Assembly (NCBI RefSeq): GCF_001686985.1
Contig: NZ_CP015318.1
Span: forward strand, 432,001 to 496,000
DNA length: 64,000 bases
DNA from: Mesorhizobium amorphae CCNWGS0123
Lineage (GTDB): Bacteria; Pseudomonadota; Alphaproteobacteria; Rhizobiales; Rhizobiaceae
Reading direction: 5' to 3'
Shown: positions 25,794 through 34,900 of the stretch, one piece after another
Layout of the letters: each line of letters opens with the position of its first letter
Position numbering within the stretch: position 1 is the stretch's first letter
The notes under the pieces: model-generated
Seen by the model: the letters and a program-made list of their open reading frames with translations, nothing else
The model's database searches: none
What the model was told of the DNA's origin: nothing
Translations under genes and position numbers: made by a program

Positions 25794-25864
25794 GAGCGCA
25801 ATCGAAAATCCGGGCAAACGCCGTAACAAATGCCTATCTTGGTGCGAATATGAGGTTGCAACTC

Positions 25865-25905
25865 GCGCATGACCCCGAACCTCCGCTTCGGAAAGGATCA
25901 TGCGC
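25865..25905. repeat. Palindromic intergenic repeat, family A (copy 4)
   Basis: GCGCATGA and TCATGCGC pair at the ends of a 41-base element, with inner CCCGAA/TTCGG. It lies in the gap before msrB. Confidence 0.7.
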
Positions 25906-25990
25906 AAACCAAAGTGCTACAGCGTCCTTTGTGCGTCCGACGGACGCGCGGCACAGTAGTTACAAGTCGCCAAGGCCGAGGAGATTCTTC

Positions 25991-26395
25991 ATGGACACCC
26001 GCACCTACCCCGTTACCCGCACCGACGCCGAATGGCGCGCCCGGCTGACGCCGGAGCAATATGCCGTCATGCGCAACCATGGCACCGAACGTCCCGGAAG
26101 CTGCGCCCTGCTCTACGAGAAGCGCGCCGGTACCTTTTCCTGCGTCGGCTGCGACCAGCCCCTGTTCGAATCCAAGCTGAAGTTCGAGAGCGGCACCGGC
26201 TGGCCGAGCTTCAACGACCCGGTGCCGGGCTCCGTCGAGAACACGATCGACCGCAGCTATGGCATGGTCCGCACCGAATGCCATTGCGCCCGCTGCGGCA
26301 GCCATCTCGGCCATGTCTTCGAAGACGGCCCGCCACCGACCGGCCTGCGCTATTGCATCAACGGCGTGGCGCTGAAATTCGAACCGGCCGCCTGA
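25991..26395 (+). CDS. msrB: Peptide-methionine (R)-S-oxide reductase
   Basis: A 134-residue enzyme that reduces methionine-R-sulfoxide in proteins. Structural zinc ligands are Cys51/Cys54 and Cys99/Cys102; the catalytic Cys122 is in [25 protein letters not shown] and the [16 protein letters not shown] segment are family hallmarks. GAGGAG lies 7 bases before the ATG at 25991. It stands alone, without msrA in this window. Confidence 0.95.
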   Translation: MDTRTYPVTRTDAEWRARLTPEQYAVMRNHGTERPGSCALLYEKRAGTFSCVGCDQPLFESKLKFESGTGWPSFNDPVPGSVENTIDRSYGMVRTECHCARCGSHLGHVFEDGPPPTGLRYCINGVALKFEPAA

Positions 26396-26438
26396 GCAAT
26401 TCCAGGAAAAGTGCGAACGGTTTCCCGTCCGGAATTGC
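26396..26438. repeat. Palindromic intergenic repeat, family A (copy 5)
   Basis: GCAATTCC and GGAATTGC pair around the core AGGAAAAGTGCGAACGGTTT. It begins at the msrB stop codon and is nearly the same element as the copy at 54873, also directly after a stop codon. Confidence 0.8.
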
Positions 26439-26477
26439 GTCCAAGCAAGAGATAGGGCGGCAAGTCGATCAAAATGG

Positions 26478-26500
26478 AAAGGCGGCTTCGGCCGCCTTTT
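26478..26500. terminator. Bidirectional terminator with UUCG loop
   Basis: AAAGGCGGC and GCCGCCTTTT pair around TTCG. It is symmetric, so it can end both msrB (plus) and the convergent membrane protein gene (minus). Confidence 0.88.
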
Positions 26501-26529
26501 CTTTGCCGGTAAGCAGGCATTCGAGCCTG

Positions 26530-26907
26530 TCAGACCACGACCACCAGGATCAGCCAAAGCGCGGAGCCCAGCAGCATCAGCGAAGCCTTGGCCCCACCGG
26601 ATCTTTCCGCGGTGCGCCAGACGGCAAAGGTCAGGAAGATATTGTAGGGCACTGGCAGGAAATGCACCGCCAGGACCACGGCCAGCGACAGCTTCATCCC
26701 GAGCAGGATCAGCGCCACCACCGACAAAGCGATGTTGATCGCCGTGCCGACAAGCACCAGGTCGCGCCAGAACAGTCGATCGATCGGCACCAGGCCTTGC
26801 CAGCGCGAGCGGAAGAAGCCCGGCGTGCGGACTGCCTCGCCGCCTTCGCCTGCCATGGGCTCCGGAGGACTCATTGCCGCGGCCTTCTTATTAACGGCGG
26901 CCGACAT
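26530..26907 (-). CDS. Small membrane protein of unknown function
   Basis: A 125-residue protein with a soluble N-terminal 45 residues and three hydrophobic helices (about 50-70, 73-92 and 108-125). RLFWRDLVLVGTAINIALSV and LPVPYNIFLTFAVWR are its most distinctive parts. I do not recognise the family. An in-frame ATG at 26874 (MSPPEP) is an alternative start. Confidence 0.65.
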   Translation of the reverse strand: MSAAVNKKAAAMSPPEPMAGEGGEAVRTPGFFRSRWQGLVPIDRLFWRDLVLVGTAINIALSVVALILLGMKLSLAVVLAVHFLPVPYNIFLTFAVWRTAERSGGAKASLMLLGSALWLILVVVV

Positions 26908-27082
26908 GCCGAATGCAGCGAGCCCTTCGACGCGAAGCGATCATCGGGCATGCGCGAGCCTGTTATTTGAACGATTGTCATCAAACCGTCGTGAAACCTT
27001 TCTACGTCGCCCCTGTCGGCATCATCGGCACCTGCCGGAACTGCCGGCCAATCATCCAGTCGCCTGCCAGGGAGGTCTTGAG

Positions 27083-27592
27083 ATGAGCGACAATTTCTAC
27101 AACGTCCTGTTTCTTTGCAACGCCAATTCGGCGCGATCCATCATGGGCGAGGCCATCCTCAACCGGATCGGCGCCGGCAAGTTCAAGGCCTTCTCCGCCG
27201 GTTCGCAGCCGAAGGGCACGGTCAACCCCTATGCACTGCAACTGCTGGAAAGCCTCAACTACGATACGAGTTTTGCCCGCTCGAAAGGCTGGGACGAGTT
27301 TGCCGCGCCTGACGCACCGGAAATGAACTTTGTCTTCACGGTCTGCGACAACACCGCGAACGAGACGTGCCCTATCTGGCCCGGTCATCCGATGACGGCG
27401 CTCTGGGCGATACCGGATCCGGCCAAGGCGGCGGGGACCGACGCCGAGATGCACCTTGCCTTCGCCGATGCCTATCGCATGCTGAACAACCGCATCTCGC
27501 TGTTCACCAACCTGCCTGTGGACGCGCTCGACCATCTGACGCTGCAAAACCATCTGGACGAAATCGGCCGCGATACGTCGAAGCCGAACTGA
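27083..27592 (+). CDS. Arsenate reductase-like low-molecular-weight phosphatase
   Basis: A 169-residue LMW-phosphatase-fold protein. Residues 12-18 (CNANSAR, then Ser) form the P-loop C-x5-R, and YDTSFARSKGWDEF and FTVCDNTANETCPIWPGHP follow the thioredoxin-type ArsC pattern. Such proteins reduce arsenate to arsenite using a Cys triad. No arsenite pump or ArsR gene of the ars type is adjacent, so the role in arsenic resistance is not certain. GGGAGGT lies before the ATG at 27083. Confidence 0.85.
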   Translation: MSDNFYNVLFLCNANSARSIMGEAILNRIGAGKFKAFSAGSQPKGTVNPYALQLLESLNYDTSFARSKGWDEFAAPDAPEMNFVFTVCDNTANETCPIWPGHPMTALWAIPDPAKAAGTDAEMHLAFADAYRMLNNRISLFTNLPVDALDHLTLQNHLDEIGRDTSKPN

Positions 27593-27648
27593 CCGGGCCA
27601 GATCCCGTTTGTGGCCATCGCGATCCCGTCGGGATGGCGGCACTTGAT

Positions 27649-28095
27649 TCACGAGCCGTCGCTGCCAAGCACCTCGGTCACGGCGCGCTCGAAGCGTGAG
27701 CATTCCGTCACTAGCCAGTCGGCCATCGCCGGCCAATTGTCCTCGGCAAAGCAGTTCACGCGCCACAGCGAATTGATGCCGAGCCCCTGACAACTCTGTT
27801 CCGGCCTGAGCTTCAGCCTGCCTTCGATCGCCGGCTGGAACGGTCGCAAACGTGCCCAGACGTCGGTGGCGCCAAACTTCTCGTTGCGGCCGAAGAAGAC
27901 GCCGGCATGGTTCTGCGCCGGCGCGACATACATGGAAAGGACCAGTGCGAAGTCCGGCAGCCCGCGCTGCCAGAACCAGGGTCCGCGCCGAGCCAGCCTG
28001 GCCCTTTCTTCCGGATGCCGTTCCGCGAACAGCGCCCAGAAGCCGCGATGCCGGAATTCCGAACCGCGGCGGGCGCCGAAATCGAATTCGCTCAT
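27649..28095 (-). CDS. Hypothetical cytosolic protein
   Basis: A 148-residue soluble protein rich in aromatic and basic residues (HRGFWALFAERHPEERARLA, WFWQRGLP). No signal peptide or helix long enough to span a membrane. I do not recognise the family. Codon usage and GC content match the neighbours, which supports a real gene. It is convergent with the arsenate reductase-like gene. Confidence 0.55.
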   Translation of the reverse strand: MSEFDFGARRGSEFRHRGFWALFAERHPEERARLARRGPWFWQRGLPDFALVLSMYVAPAQNHAGVFFGRNEKFGATDVWARLRPFQPAIEGRLKLRPEQSCQGLGINSLWRVNCFAEDNWPAMADWLVTECSRFERAVTEVLGSDGS

Positions 28096-28205
28096 GGTTG
28101 GTTCGATGCTCGTTGCAACCTCATGGATAGTCGAGGCTGCCTTACATCACACCATCATGCTGACATGCAACGGTCACGCCCGGCCATCGCCTGGGAGCAC
28201 GGAAC

Positions 28206-30377
28206 CTACCAGCGGTATTTAAGGGACGCGGTCATGTTGCGGCCCTGGCCGAGATAGCAATAGCCTTCGTTGCACACCGTCGCGCGATCGTCGGCAATGT
28301 TGCGGACGGCAAAGGCCGCGGTGACGCCGTCATACTTCTTGTCGATGGCGCCGAAATCGTAGGACGCAGAGGCGTCGAGATAGATGGCCGCGTCATTCTT
28401 GCTGGTGTTGGCGGTGTCCGTATAGGTCTCGCTGAGGAACCGCACCCCGGCCCCCACCGACAGGCCCGAAACGGTCGAACTTTGGTCGAATGTGTAGTTC
28501 GCCCAGAGGGTCGCCACGTGTTCGGGCGTGACGGCCGGCGCATTGCCGACACTGTTGCCTGCGGTGATTTCGGCATGGTTGTAGGTGTAGGCGGCGACTA
28601 CGTCCAACCCGTTCATGATGGCGGCGCGCGCCTCCAGCTCCAGACCTTTGCTGGTCACCTCGCCCAGCGAACGGTAAGTCCCCAGATTGGCGTTGACGAC
28701 GACCGGCTTGTTCTTCTCAACAAGATGATAGGCGACCGCCGAGAGCAGCATATCGGTCCCCGGCGGCTGGTACTTGACGCCCAGTTCGAACTGCTCGCCC
28801 TCCTGGGGCTTGAGGATGCCGCCCGACACCGACTGGTTGTTGATCGGCTCGAACGAGGTCGCATAGCTGGCGAAAGGCGCGACGCCGTTGTCGAACAGAT
28901 AGAGGGCGCCGGCCTGGACGCTAAAAGCATCCTTCTTCACATCCTCGGAGCCGTCGCTCAGAAGCTGAACGCGGGTCTGCTCGACCCAGGTCTGGCGGCC
29001 GCCAAGCGTGAAGCGCCATTTGTCCATTTCGATCTGGTCCAGCGCATAGAGGCCGGTCTGGCGCAGATCAGCGTCGGACTGCATGAAAGTGTAATCCGGC
29101 GTCGGGCCGGAGACACCATAGGTGGGATTTGCGATGTCGAAGTCGTAGGCCGGGTTGGTGACGAAGTCCAAGCCGTAACCGAAGGACGACGTTACGTTCG
29201 TATAGTCGAGGCCGAAGAGCACTGTGTGCGCCAGCGGCCCGGTGTCGAACTTGGCTTCGAGCTGGTTGTCGGCCTGGAAGACGTTCATCTCGTCGCGGAT
29301 CGAGCTTGCGCCGCGATGGGCGACGGTGCCCGTCCAGTCATAGATGCCGAGATAGCGCGATCTCAGGTCCAGATGCGAATAGCGAAGGTTCTGTCGAAAG
29401 GTGATGCCGCCGTCGAACTCATGCTCGAACTTGTAGCCGATCTGTTGCTGCCGCACCTTCTGGTAGTCGTAGTCCGGATCGCTGGAGCGCAGCTGGAGAA
29501 TCTTTCCCGACGGGTCCTTCACGGCGCCGACGTCGGTGTCGGTCTCGTCGGCCTGCACGAGTCCATAGATCGTAAACGACGTGGCGGCATCCGGAGACCA
29601 GGTAAGCGAAGGCTGAAGGAAATAGCGGTCGTCGGCGATATCGAAATTGGTTTCGCCGTTCCGTGCCAGGCCGACGACCCTGTACAGGAAATCGTTGCTG
29701 CCCTCCTGAACCGGGCCGCTGAAATCGAATGCCGCCTGCGCCCTGTCCTGCGTTCCGTAGAGCAGTTCAACCTCGCGGATCTTCTCTTCGGTGGGCAGTT
29801 TCGACACCTTGTTGATGATGCCGGCCGGCGTGCCGGCACCGTAGAGGACGGACACCGGCCCCTTGATCACCTCGACGCGCTCGAGCGAATAGGGGTCGGT
29901 GCGGAAGGTGCCGTAGTTCATGTATGGCTGGCGCAGGCCGTCCTTGTAATCGCCGATCGTCGTCGTGCTGTAGCCGCGGATGTAGATCTGGTCGAAACGC
30001 GGATCGAAGCCATAGGCACCGGTCGTCACGCCCGCCGAGTAGCGGACCGCCTCGATGATGTCCTGCGCGCCGCGCTGTTCCATCTCCTTGCGCGTCACCA
30101 CCGAGACGGAGCGCGGCGTCTCGATCAGCGGCGTGTCGGTCTTGGTTGCGCCGGAGCTGCGCTTGGCCACGACCGTCTTGCTGTCATCCTCGGACGCGCT
30201 TTGAGCGGCCTTGTCGCTCACCGTGATCTGCTCCAGCACCGTCGTGCTGTCCGATGCGCCGCTTTCCTGCGCCGCCGCATGACCTGCGCAAAGCAGAGTC
30301 GACAGGCAGGCAATGAGCCTTCTCCGGTAAAGGACTTCGCCACGTCCAGCCACGTCGCCACCACGATGAAATGCCAT
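28206..30377 (-). CDS. TonB-dependent siderophore receptor
   Basis: An outer-membrane receptor of about 723 residues. A signal peptide (LIACLSTLLCAGHAAAQ) is followed by the TonB box region (TTVLEQITVS), the plug (about 75-190, with IETPRSVSVVTRKEMEQRGA and IRGYSTTTIGDYKDG) and a 22-strand barrel ending in LKYRW with the C-terminal aromatic. SIETPRSVSVV and the VEVIKGPVSVLYGAGTPAGIIN stretch fit ferric-siderophore receptors. The start is uncertain. Two TGA-N9-TCA iron boxes lie just upstream; no siderophore ABC genes are adjacent. Confidence 0.92.
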   Translation of the reverse strand: MAFHRGGDVAGRGEVLYRRRLIACLSTLLCAGHAAAQESGASDSTTVLEQITVSDKAAQSASEDDSKTVVAKRSSGATKTDTPLIETPRSVSVVTRKEMEQRGAQDIIEAVRYSAGVTTGAYGFDPRFDQIYIRGYSTTTIGDYKDGLRQPYMNYGTFRTDPYSLERVEVIKGPVSVLYGAGTPAGIINKVSKLPTEEKIREVELLYGTQDRAQAAFDFSGPVQEGSNDFLYRVVGLARNGETNFDIADDRYFLQPSLTWSPDAATSFTIYGLVQADETDTDVGAVKDPSGKILQLRSSDPDYDYQKVRQQQIGYKFEHEFDGGITFRQNLRYSHLDLRSRYLGIYDWTGTVAHRGASSIRDEMNVFQADNQLEAKFDTGPLAHTVLFGLDYTNVTSSFGYGLDFVTNPAYDFDIANPTYGVSGPTPDYTFMQSDADLRQTGLYALDQIEMDKWRFTLGGRQTWVEQTRVQLLSDGSEDVKKDAFSVQAGALYLFDNGVAPFASYATSFEPINNQSVSGGILKPQEGEQFELGVKYQPPGTDMLLSAVAYHLVEKNKPVVVNANLGTYRSLGEVTSKGLELEARAAIMNGLDVVAAYTYNHAEITAGNSVGNAPAVTPEHVATLWANYTFDQSSTVSGLSVGAGVRFLSETYTDTANTSKNDAAIYLDASASYDFGAIDKKYDGVTAAFAVRNIADDRATVCNEGYCYLGQGRNMTASLKYRW

Positions 30378-30435
30378 TTCGATATGCCCCACTGCTTTGG
30401 CCGCCGCGGACGGCGGTCACCGGCGCACCAATTGT

Positions 30436-30475
30436 TGACTACTTGAGTCAAGTTCAATGTTGACTAAGATAGTCA
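30436..30475 (-). promoter_or_regulatory. Two iron-responsive (RirA-type IRO) boxes
   Basis: TGACTACTTGAGTCA (30436-30450) and TGACTAAGATAGTCA (30461-30475) both fit TGA-N9-TCA, the box through which RirA represses iron uptake genes in rhizobia. They lie 59-98 bases upstream of the receptor start. The second box also heads a larger perfect palindrome (GTTGACTAAG ... CTTAGTCAAC, 30459-30490). Confidence 0.75.
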
Positions 30476-30775
30476 TGTTTCTTAGTCAACCGGTCATAGG
30501 GCATGTGGGAAGGGAAATTGCACCTGATGCGAGGCGACGAAAGATGCCGGAAAGGGCACTGACGAGCCATGTTGCGAACCGACGACGTCGGCCGCCAGCC
30601 GAGGTGGGCGCCGAGATCCAACGGCATCGGCTGCCCGCGCGCGATTCCCTCGCACGACGGTTCAGCTTAGCGAGCTAACGCTAAGACAATAGAAATCGCC
30701 ACTCAGGCCCCGCTGGCCATCTCCCAAGCGTTGCCATCACGACAAGCGGGCTCTGGAGCGTTGAGGCGGGTTCGA
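30476..30775. other. Intergenic stretch without a convincing gene
   Basis: Beyond the palindrome above, I see only a weak hairpin (CTTAGCG at 30666, CGCTAAG at 30679) that could end the serine-rich protein transcript. A short plus-strand reading frame from 30457 begins inside the iron boxes and has no family resemblance, so it is not called. Confidence 0.5.
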
Positions 30776-31102
30776 TCAGTTCGAGTTCGAATTGGAATTC
30801 GAGTTGCTGGACGAGCTCGTCGAGGTGCTGGTGCTGGTCGACGTGCTGCCGGTTGTACTTCTGTCGCGGTCGCGATCCCTGTCACTGCTGCAGGAGCCGC
30901 CGGAGCAGGTCTTCGACGTCGATTTCGACGAGCTGGACGATTTCGAAATCGATACGGATTTCGTGCCGACAAGGATGATATCGCCCTCGCCTGCGAAGAG
31001 ATTTGCCGGCGCTTGCGGCAAAACCGGCGCTGCCTGCGCCGTCAATGCCATGAGCGCCAATGCAGCAAGCGCCGCCGATGCGAATTGCCAGAGACCTGCC
31101 AT
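30776..31102 (-). CDS. Small secreted serine-rich low-complexity protein
   Basis: A 108-residue protein starting at 31102 behind GGAAGGAG. The signal peptide (FASAALAALALMALTAQA) ends near residue 24. The mature part opens with PVLPQAPANLFAGEGDIILVG, then turns into Ser/Lys, Asp-Arg repeats (DRDRDRDR), Ser-Thr repeats and a Ser-Asn tail (SNSNSNSNSN). Two Cys (TCSGGSCS) may form a disulfide. No family is recognised. The repeats in the DNA make length changes between strains likely. Confidence 0.6.
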   Translation of the reverse strand: MAGLWQFASAALAALALMALTAQAAPVLPQAPANLFAGEGDIILVGTKSVSISKSSSSSKSTSKTCSGGSCSSDRDRDRDRSTTGSTSTSTSTSTSSSSNSNSNSNSN

Positions 31103-31392
31103 CGCGCTGCTCCTTCCAAAGTCCGGGCACCAGCCGTGGCGGCTGGTGAACATGGAATTTGAACACGTGCAGCGGCTGCTTTGAAGTAGGGCATTGGAGC
31201 TAAGTCCAGAGATGCTCCCGGCAGAATTCGCCGAGATCTCGGCCTGGCTCGACGCTGTCGCCGGGACAGCGCTTTCCTCCAGGCTCCGGCGCGAGCGCGT
31301 CTCGAAGGCTTTGCAAACCTTTTCGCGCGGGCCATGCGCGAAGGCAATCGCCTCGAGCCTGAATGCCGGCAAAAGCGGGACGAAGCCAAAGG
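31103..31392. other. Intergenic stretch, possible degenerate coding sequence
   Basis: Between the serine-rich gene and the gapR terminator. A plus-strand reading frame from 31194 (LPAEFAEISAWLDAVAGTAL...) has GC-rich third positions over about 60 codons but then runs through the gapR terminator into gapR on the other strand. It may be a gene remnant; I do not call it. Confidence 0.35.
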
Positions 31393-31421
31393 CCTCGGCT
31401 CTCTACAGAAAGGAGCCGAGG
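31393..31421 (-). terminator. Hairpin terminator of gapR
   Basis: CCTCGGCTC and GAGCCGAGG form a perfect 9-bp stem around an 11-base loop, 14 bases after the gapR stop. The tail on the minus strand (CCTTTGG) is short, so strength is uncertain. Confidence 0.6.
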
Positions 31422-31434
31422 AAGCGGACCGGTC

Positions 31435-31695
31435 TCAGACCATGCCGAGAGCGGCCTTGTAGAGGTCGAGGATGCTTTCCTCTTCCTGCCGCTCGGCCTG
31501 ATCCTTTTTCCGAAGCCGGATGATCGACCGCATCGCCTTGGTGTCGAAGCCGGTGCCCTTGGCTTCGGCGAACACTTCCTTGATGTCGTCGGAAATCGTC
31601 TTCTTCTCTTCCTCGAGCCGCTCGATGCGCTCGATGAACGCGCGCAACTGGCCGGCGGCAACAGTCTGGCTGGTCTCGGTGATGTCGTCGGCCAT
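31435..31695 (-). CDS. gapR: GapR-like DNA-binding protein (DUF2312)
   Basis: An 86-residue protein starting [10 protein letters not shown] behind GGAGAG. The long helix [20 protein letters not shown], then [18 protein letters not shown] and [19 protein letters not shown], match Caulobacter GapR. GapR tetramers clamp overtwisted DNA ahead of replication and transcription forks. The gene is essential or important in alphaproteobacteria. The longer in-frame upstream reading is not supported by a ribosome binding site. Confidence 0.93.
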   Translation of the reverse strand: MADDITETSQTVAAGQLRAFIERIERLEEEKKTISDDIKEVFAEAKGTGFDTKAMRSIIRLRKKDQAERQEEESILDLYKAALGMV

Positions 31696-31897
31696 TTTTT
31701 CTCTCCGCGTCTTTTCGGCGCCGCGATTCTCGCCGCGGCAAATTCGAGCGGGTTCGATGCCCGAGCGGGCGGCGCGGGTCAAGCCGTTATCGATGCGACA
31801 TGAAGGGTTGGACACACCCTAAGGTGTGTTGAGATTCAGGTCAGGCCGAGTCGGAGTCGAAGACGGACGCGAAGCGCCCAAACAAGATGGTTTCCGC

Positions 31898-31972
31898 GAA
31901 CCGGAGCGGAGCGTACTTAAAGTACGCGCGCTCCGGAAGCGCAGGAAGCCGGCGTTTGCAGGCCGGCATCAC
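31898..31972. repeat. Double-hairpin repeat, family D (copy 2)
   Basis: CCGGAGCGGAGCGTACT pairs with AGTACGCGCGCTCCGG, and a second stem GCCGGC/GCCGGC follows at about 31950. The element lies between gapR and the pyruvate carboxylase stop. The first hairpin matches that at 21997 in design. Confidence 0.6.
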
Positions 31973-31989
31973 CTGAATATCGACACGCC

Positions 31990-34900
31990 TTAGCCGAAGG
32001 CGATCAGCAGATCCTTGGCATCGATCTGGTCGCCGGCCTTGACCAGCACCTCGACAACGGTGCCGTCGCGTTCGGCATGCAGCGCCGTTTCCATCTTCAT
32101 CGCCTCGATGGAGAGCAGCACGTCGCCGGCCTTGACCGCCTGACCGGCGGCAACGGCAAGCGCGGAGACCACGCCCGGCATCGGCGCGCCGACATGCGCC
32201 TCGTTGCCCGGCTCGGCCTTGCGCCGTGCCTTGGCCGCCGATGCGCCATGTGCGCGATCCGGAACCTTCACGCGGCGCGGCTGGCCGTTGAGCTCGAAGA
32301 ACACGGTGACCATGCCCTTCTCGTCGACGTCGCCGATCGCCAGGCAGCGCACCACCAGCGTCTTGCCCTTTTCGATGTCGACGAAGATCTCGTCTTCCGA
32401 TTTCATCCCGTAGAAATAGGTCGGCGTCGGCAGCACGCTGACCGGGCCGTAGATCTCCTGCGTGGCGGCGAAGTCGGAGAACACTTTCGGATACATCAGC
32501 CACGAAGCGAATTCGTATTCGCTGAGCTTGCGTTCGAGCTTCTGCTCGATCTCCTTGCGGCTGGCCTTGAGATCGGCCGGCTTGAGCAACGAACCCGGCC
32601 GCGCCGTGATCGGCTTGTCGCCCTTCAGCGCCTTCTTCTGCAGCTTCTCGGGCCAGCCGCCAGGCGACTGGCCGAGATCGCCGCGCAGCATCGACACGAC
32701 GGAGTCCGGGAAGGCGATGTCCTTGCTGGGGTTCTCGACATCGGCGACGGTCAGATCCTGGCTCACCATCATCAGCGCCATGTCGCCGACGACCTTGGAC
32801 GACGGCGTTACCTTGACGATGTCGCCGAACATCAGATTGACGTCGTGATAGGTCTGCGCCACCTCGTGCCAGCGCGTTTCGAGCCCCAGCGAGCGCGCCT
32901 GCTCCTTGAGGTTGGTAAACTGTCCGCCCGGCATCTCGTGCAGGTAGACTTCCGAAGCCGGTCCCTTGAGGTCGCTCTCGAACGCGGCATACTGGTTGCG
33001 CACCGCTTCCCAGTAGAACGAGATGTTGCGGATCCATTGCGGGTCGAGACCGGGGTCGCGCTCGGTGCCCTTCAGCGCCTCGACGATCGAACCGAGGCAA
33101 GGCTGCGAGGTGTTGCCCGAGAAAGAATCCATCGCTGCGTCGATGGCGTCGACACCGCTTTCCACCGCCGCCAGCACCGTCGCCGCCGACAGGCCCGAAG
33201 TGTCGTGCGTGTGGAAATGGATCGGCAGGTCGGTTTCCTCGCGCAGCGCCTTGAACAGCACGCGCGCCGCACTCGGCTTCAGCAGCCCGGCCATGTCCTT
33301 GACCGCGATGATATGCGCGCCGAAGGCCTGCAATTCCTTCGCCAGCCCGACATAGTATTTGAGGTCGTATTTGGCCCGCGCCGGATCGAGTATGTCGCCG
33401 GTGTAGCACATCGCGGCTTCGATCAGCTTGCCCTCGGCGCCGACCGCGTCCATGGCGACGCGCATGTTCTCCACCCAGTTCAGGCAGTCGAAGACGCGGA
33501 ACAGGTCGACGCCGCCGCTAGCCGCTTGGCGGACGAAATGCTGCACGACATTGTCGGGGTAGTTGGTGTAGCCGACGCCGTTGGCACCGCGCAGCAGCAT
33601 CTGCAGCAAAAGGTTGGGCGCCGCCTCGCGCACCAGCGACAGCCGCTCCCATGGATCCTCGGTGAGGAAGCGCATGGCGACGTCGAAGGTCGCACCGCCC
33701 CAGCATTCGAGCGACAGCAATTGCGGCAGCGCCCGCGCATAGGTGCCGGCAATACCGGCGATGTCATGCGTGCGCATGCGGGTGGCGAGCAGAGACTGGT
33801 GCCCATCGCGCATCGTCGTGTCGGTGACCAGAACCTCTTTCTGCGCGCGCATCCAGGCCGCAAATTTCTCCGGGCCGAGCGCATCGAGTTTTTGCTTGCT
33901 GCCGCCAGGCACCTTGCCGTTGAGATAGGGCACCACCGGTGCCGCCGCATCGGCCTTGGGCATGGGGCGGCCGCGTGTCTCGGGATGTCCGTTGACGCTG
34001 ACATCGGCCAGATAATTGAGCAGCTTGGTCGCGCGGTCCTGCCGCTTGACCTGCTGGAACAGTTCAGGCGTCGTGTCGATGAATTTGGTCGTGTAGGAAT
34101 TGTCGGCGAAGCTCGGGTGATTGATGATCGCTTCGAGGAAGGTGAGATTGGTCGCCACGCCGCGAATGCGGAATTCGCGCAGCGCACGGTTCATGCGGGC
34201 GATCGTCTCGGCCGGCGTTGGCGCCCACGCCGTCACCTTTTCCAGCAGCGGATCGTAGAAGCGGGTGATGACCGCGCCCGAATAGGCGGTGCCGCCATCG
34301 AGGCGGATGCCGAACCCGGTGGCGCCGCGATAGGCGGTGATGCGGCCATAGTCCGGGATGAAATTGTGCTCGGGGTCTTCCGTGGTGATGCGGCACTGCA
34401 GCGCATGGCCGTTCAGCCTGATGTCCTTCTGCGCCGGAACGCCCGATTCCGCCGTGCCGATGGCAAAGCCGTCGAGGATGTGTATCTGCGCCTTGACGAT
34501 GTCGATGCCGGTCACCTGCTCGGTGACCGTATGCTCGACCTGGATGCGTGGATTGACCTCGATGAAGTAGAACTTGCCGGTGTCGGCGTCCTGCAGGAAC
34601 TCGACCGTTCCGGCGCCGATATAGCTGGTCTCGCGCGCGATCTTCAGCGCATAGCCGCACAGCTCCTGGCGCAGCGCCTCGCTCAGATAGGGCGCCGGCG
34701 CGCGCTCGACGACCTTCTGGTTGCGGCGCTGGATCGAACAGTCGCGCTCGAACAGATGCACGGCGTTGCGATGCGTGTCGCCCAGCACCTGCACCTCGAC
34801 ATGGCGGGCGCGCTCGACCAGCTTTTCGAGATAGACCTCGTCCTTGCCGAAGGCGGCCTTGGCCTCGCGCTTGCCTTCCATGACCTCGCGGGCCAGATCG

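Noticed and set aside
28206..30377. Siderophore biosynthesis or uptake cluster
   Set aside because: Only the outer-membrane receptor is present; no ABC transporter, reductase or synthetase genes in the flanks.
30457..30678. Possible 73-codon gene divergent from the TonB receptor
   Set aside because: Starts inside the iron boxes, has no ribosome binding site, and the protein has no recognisable features.
31194..31523. Possible 109-codon plus-strand gene
   Set aside because: Runs through the gapR terminator and into gapR on the opposite strand; the first 60 codons may be a remnant but support is too weak.
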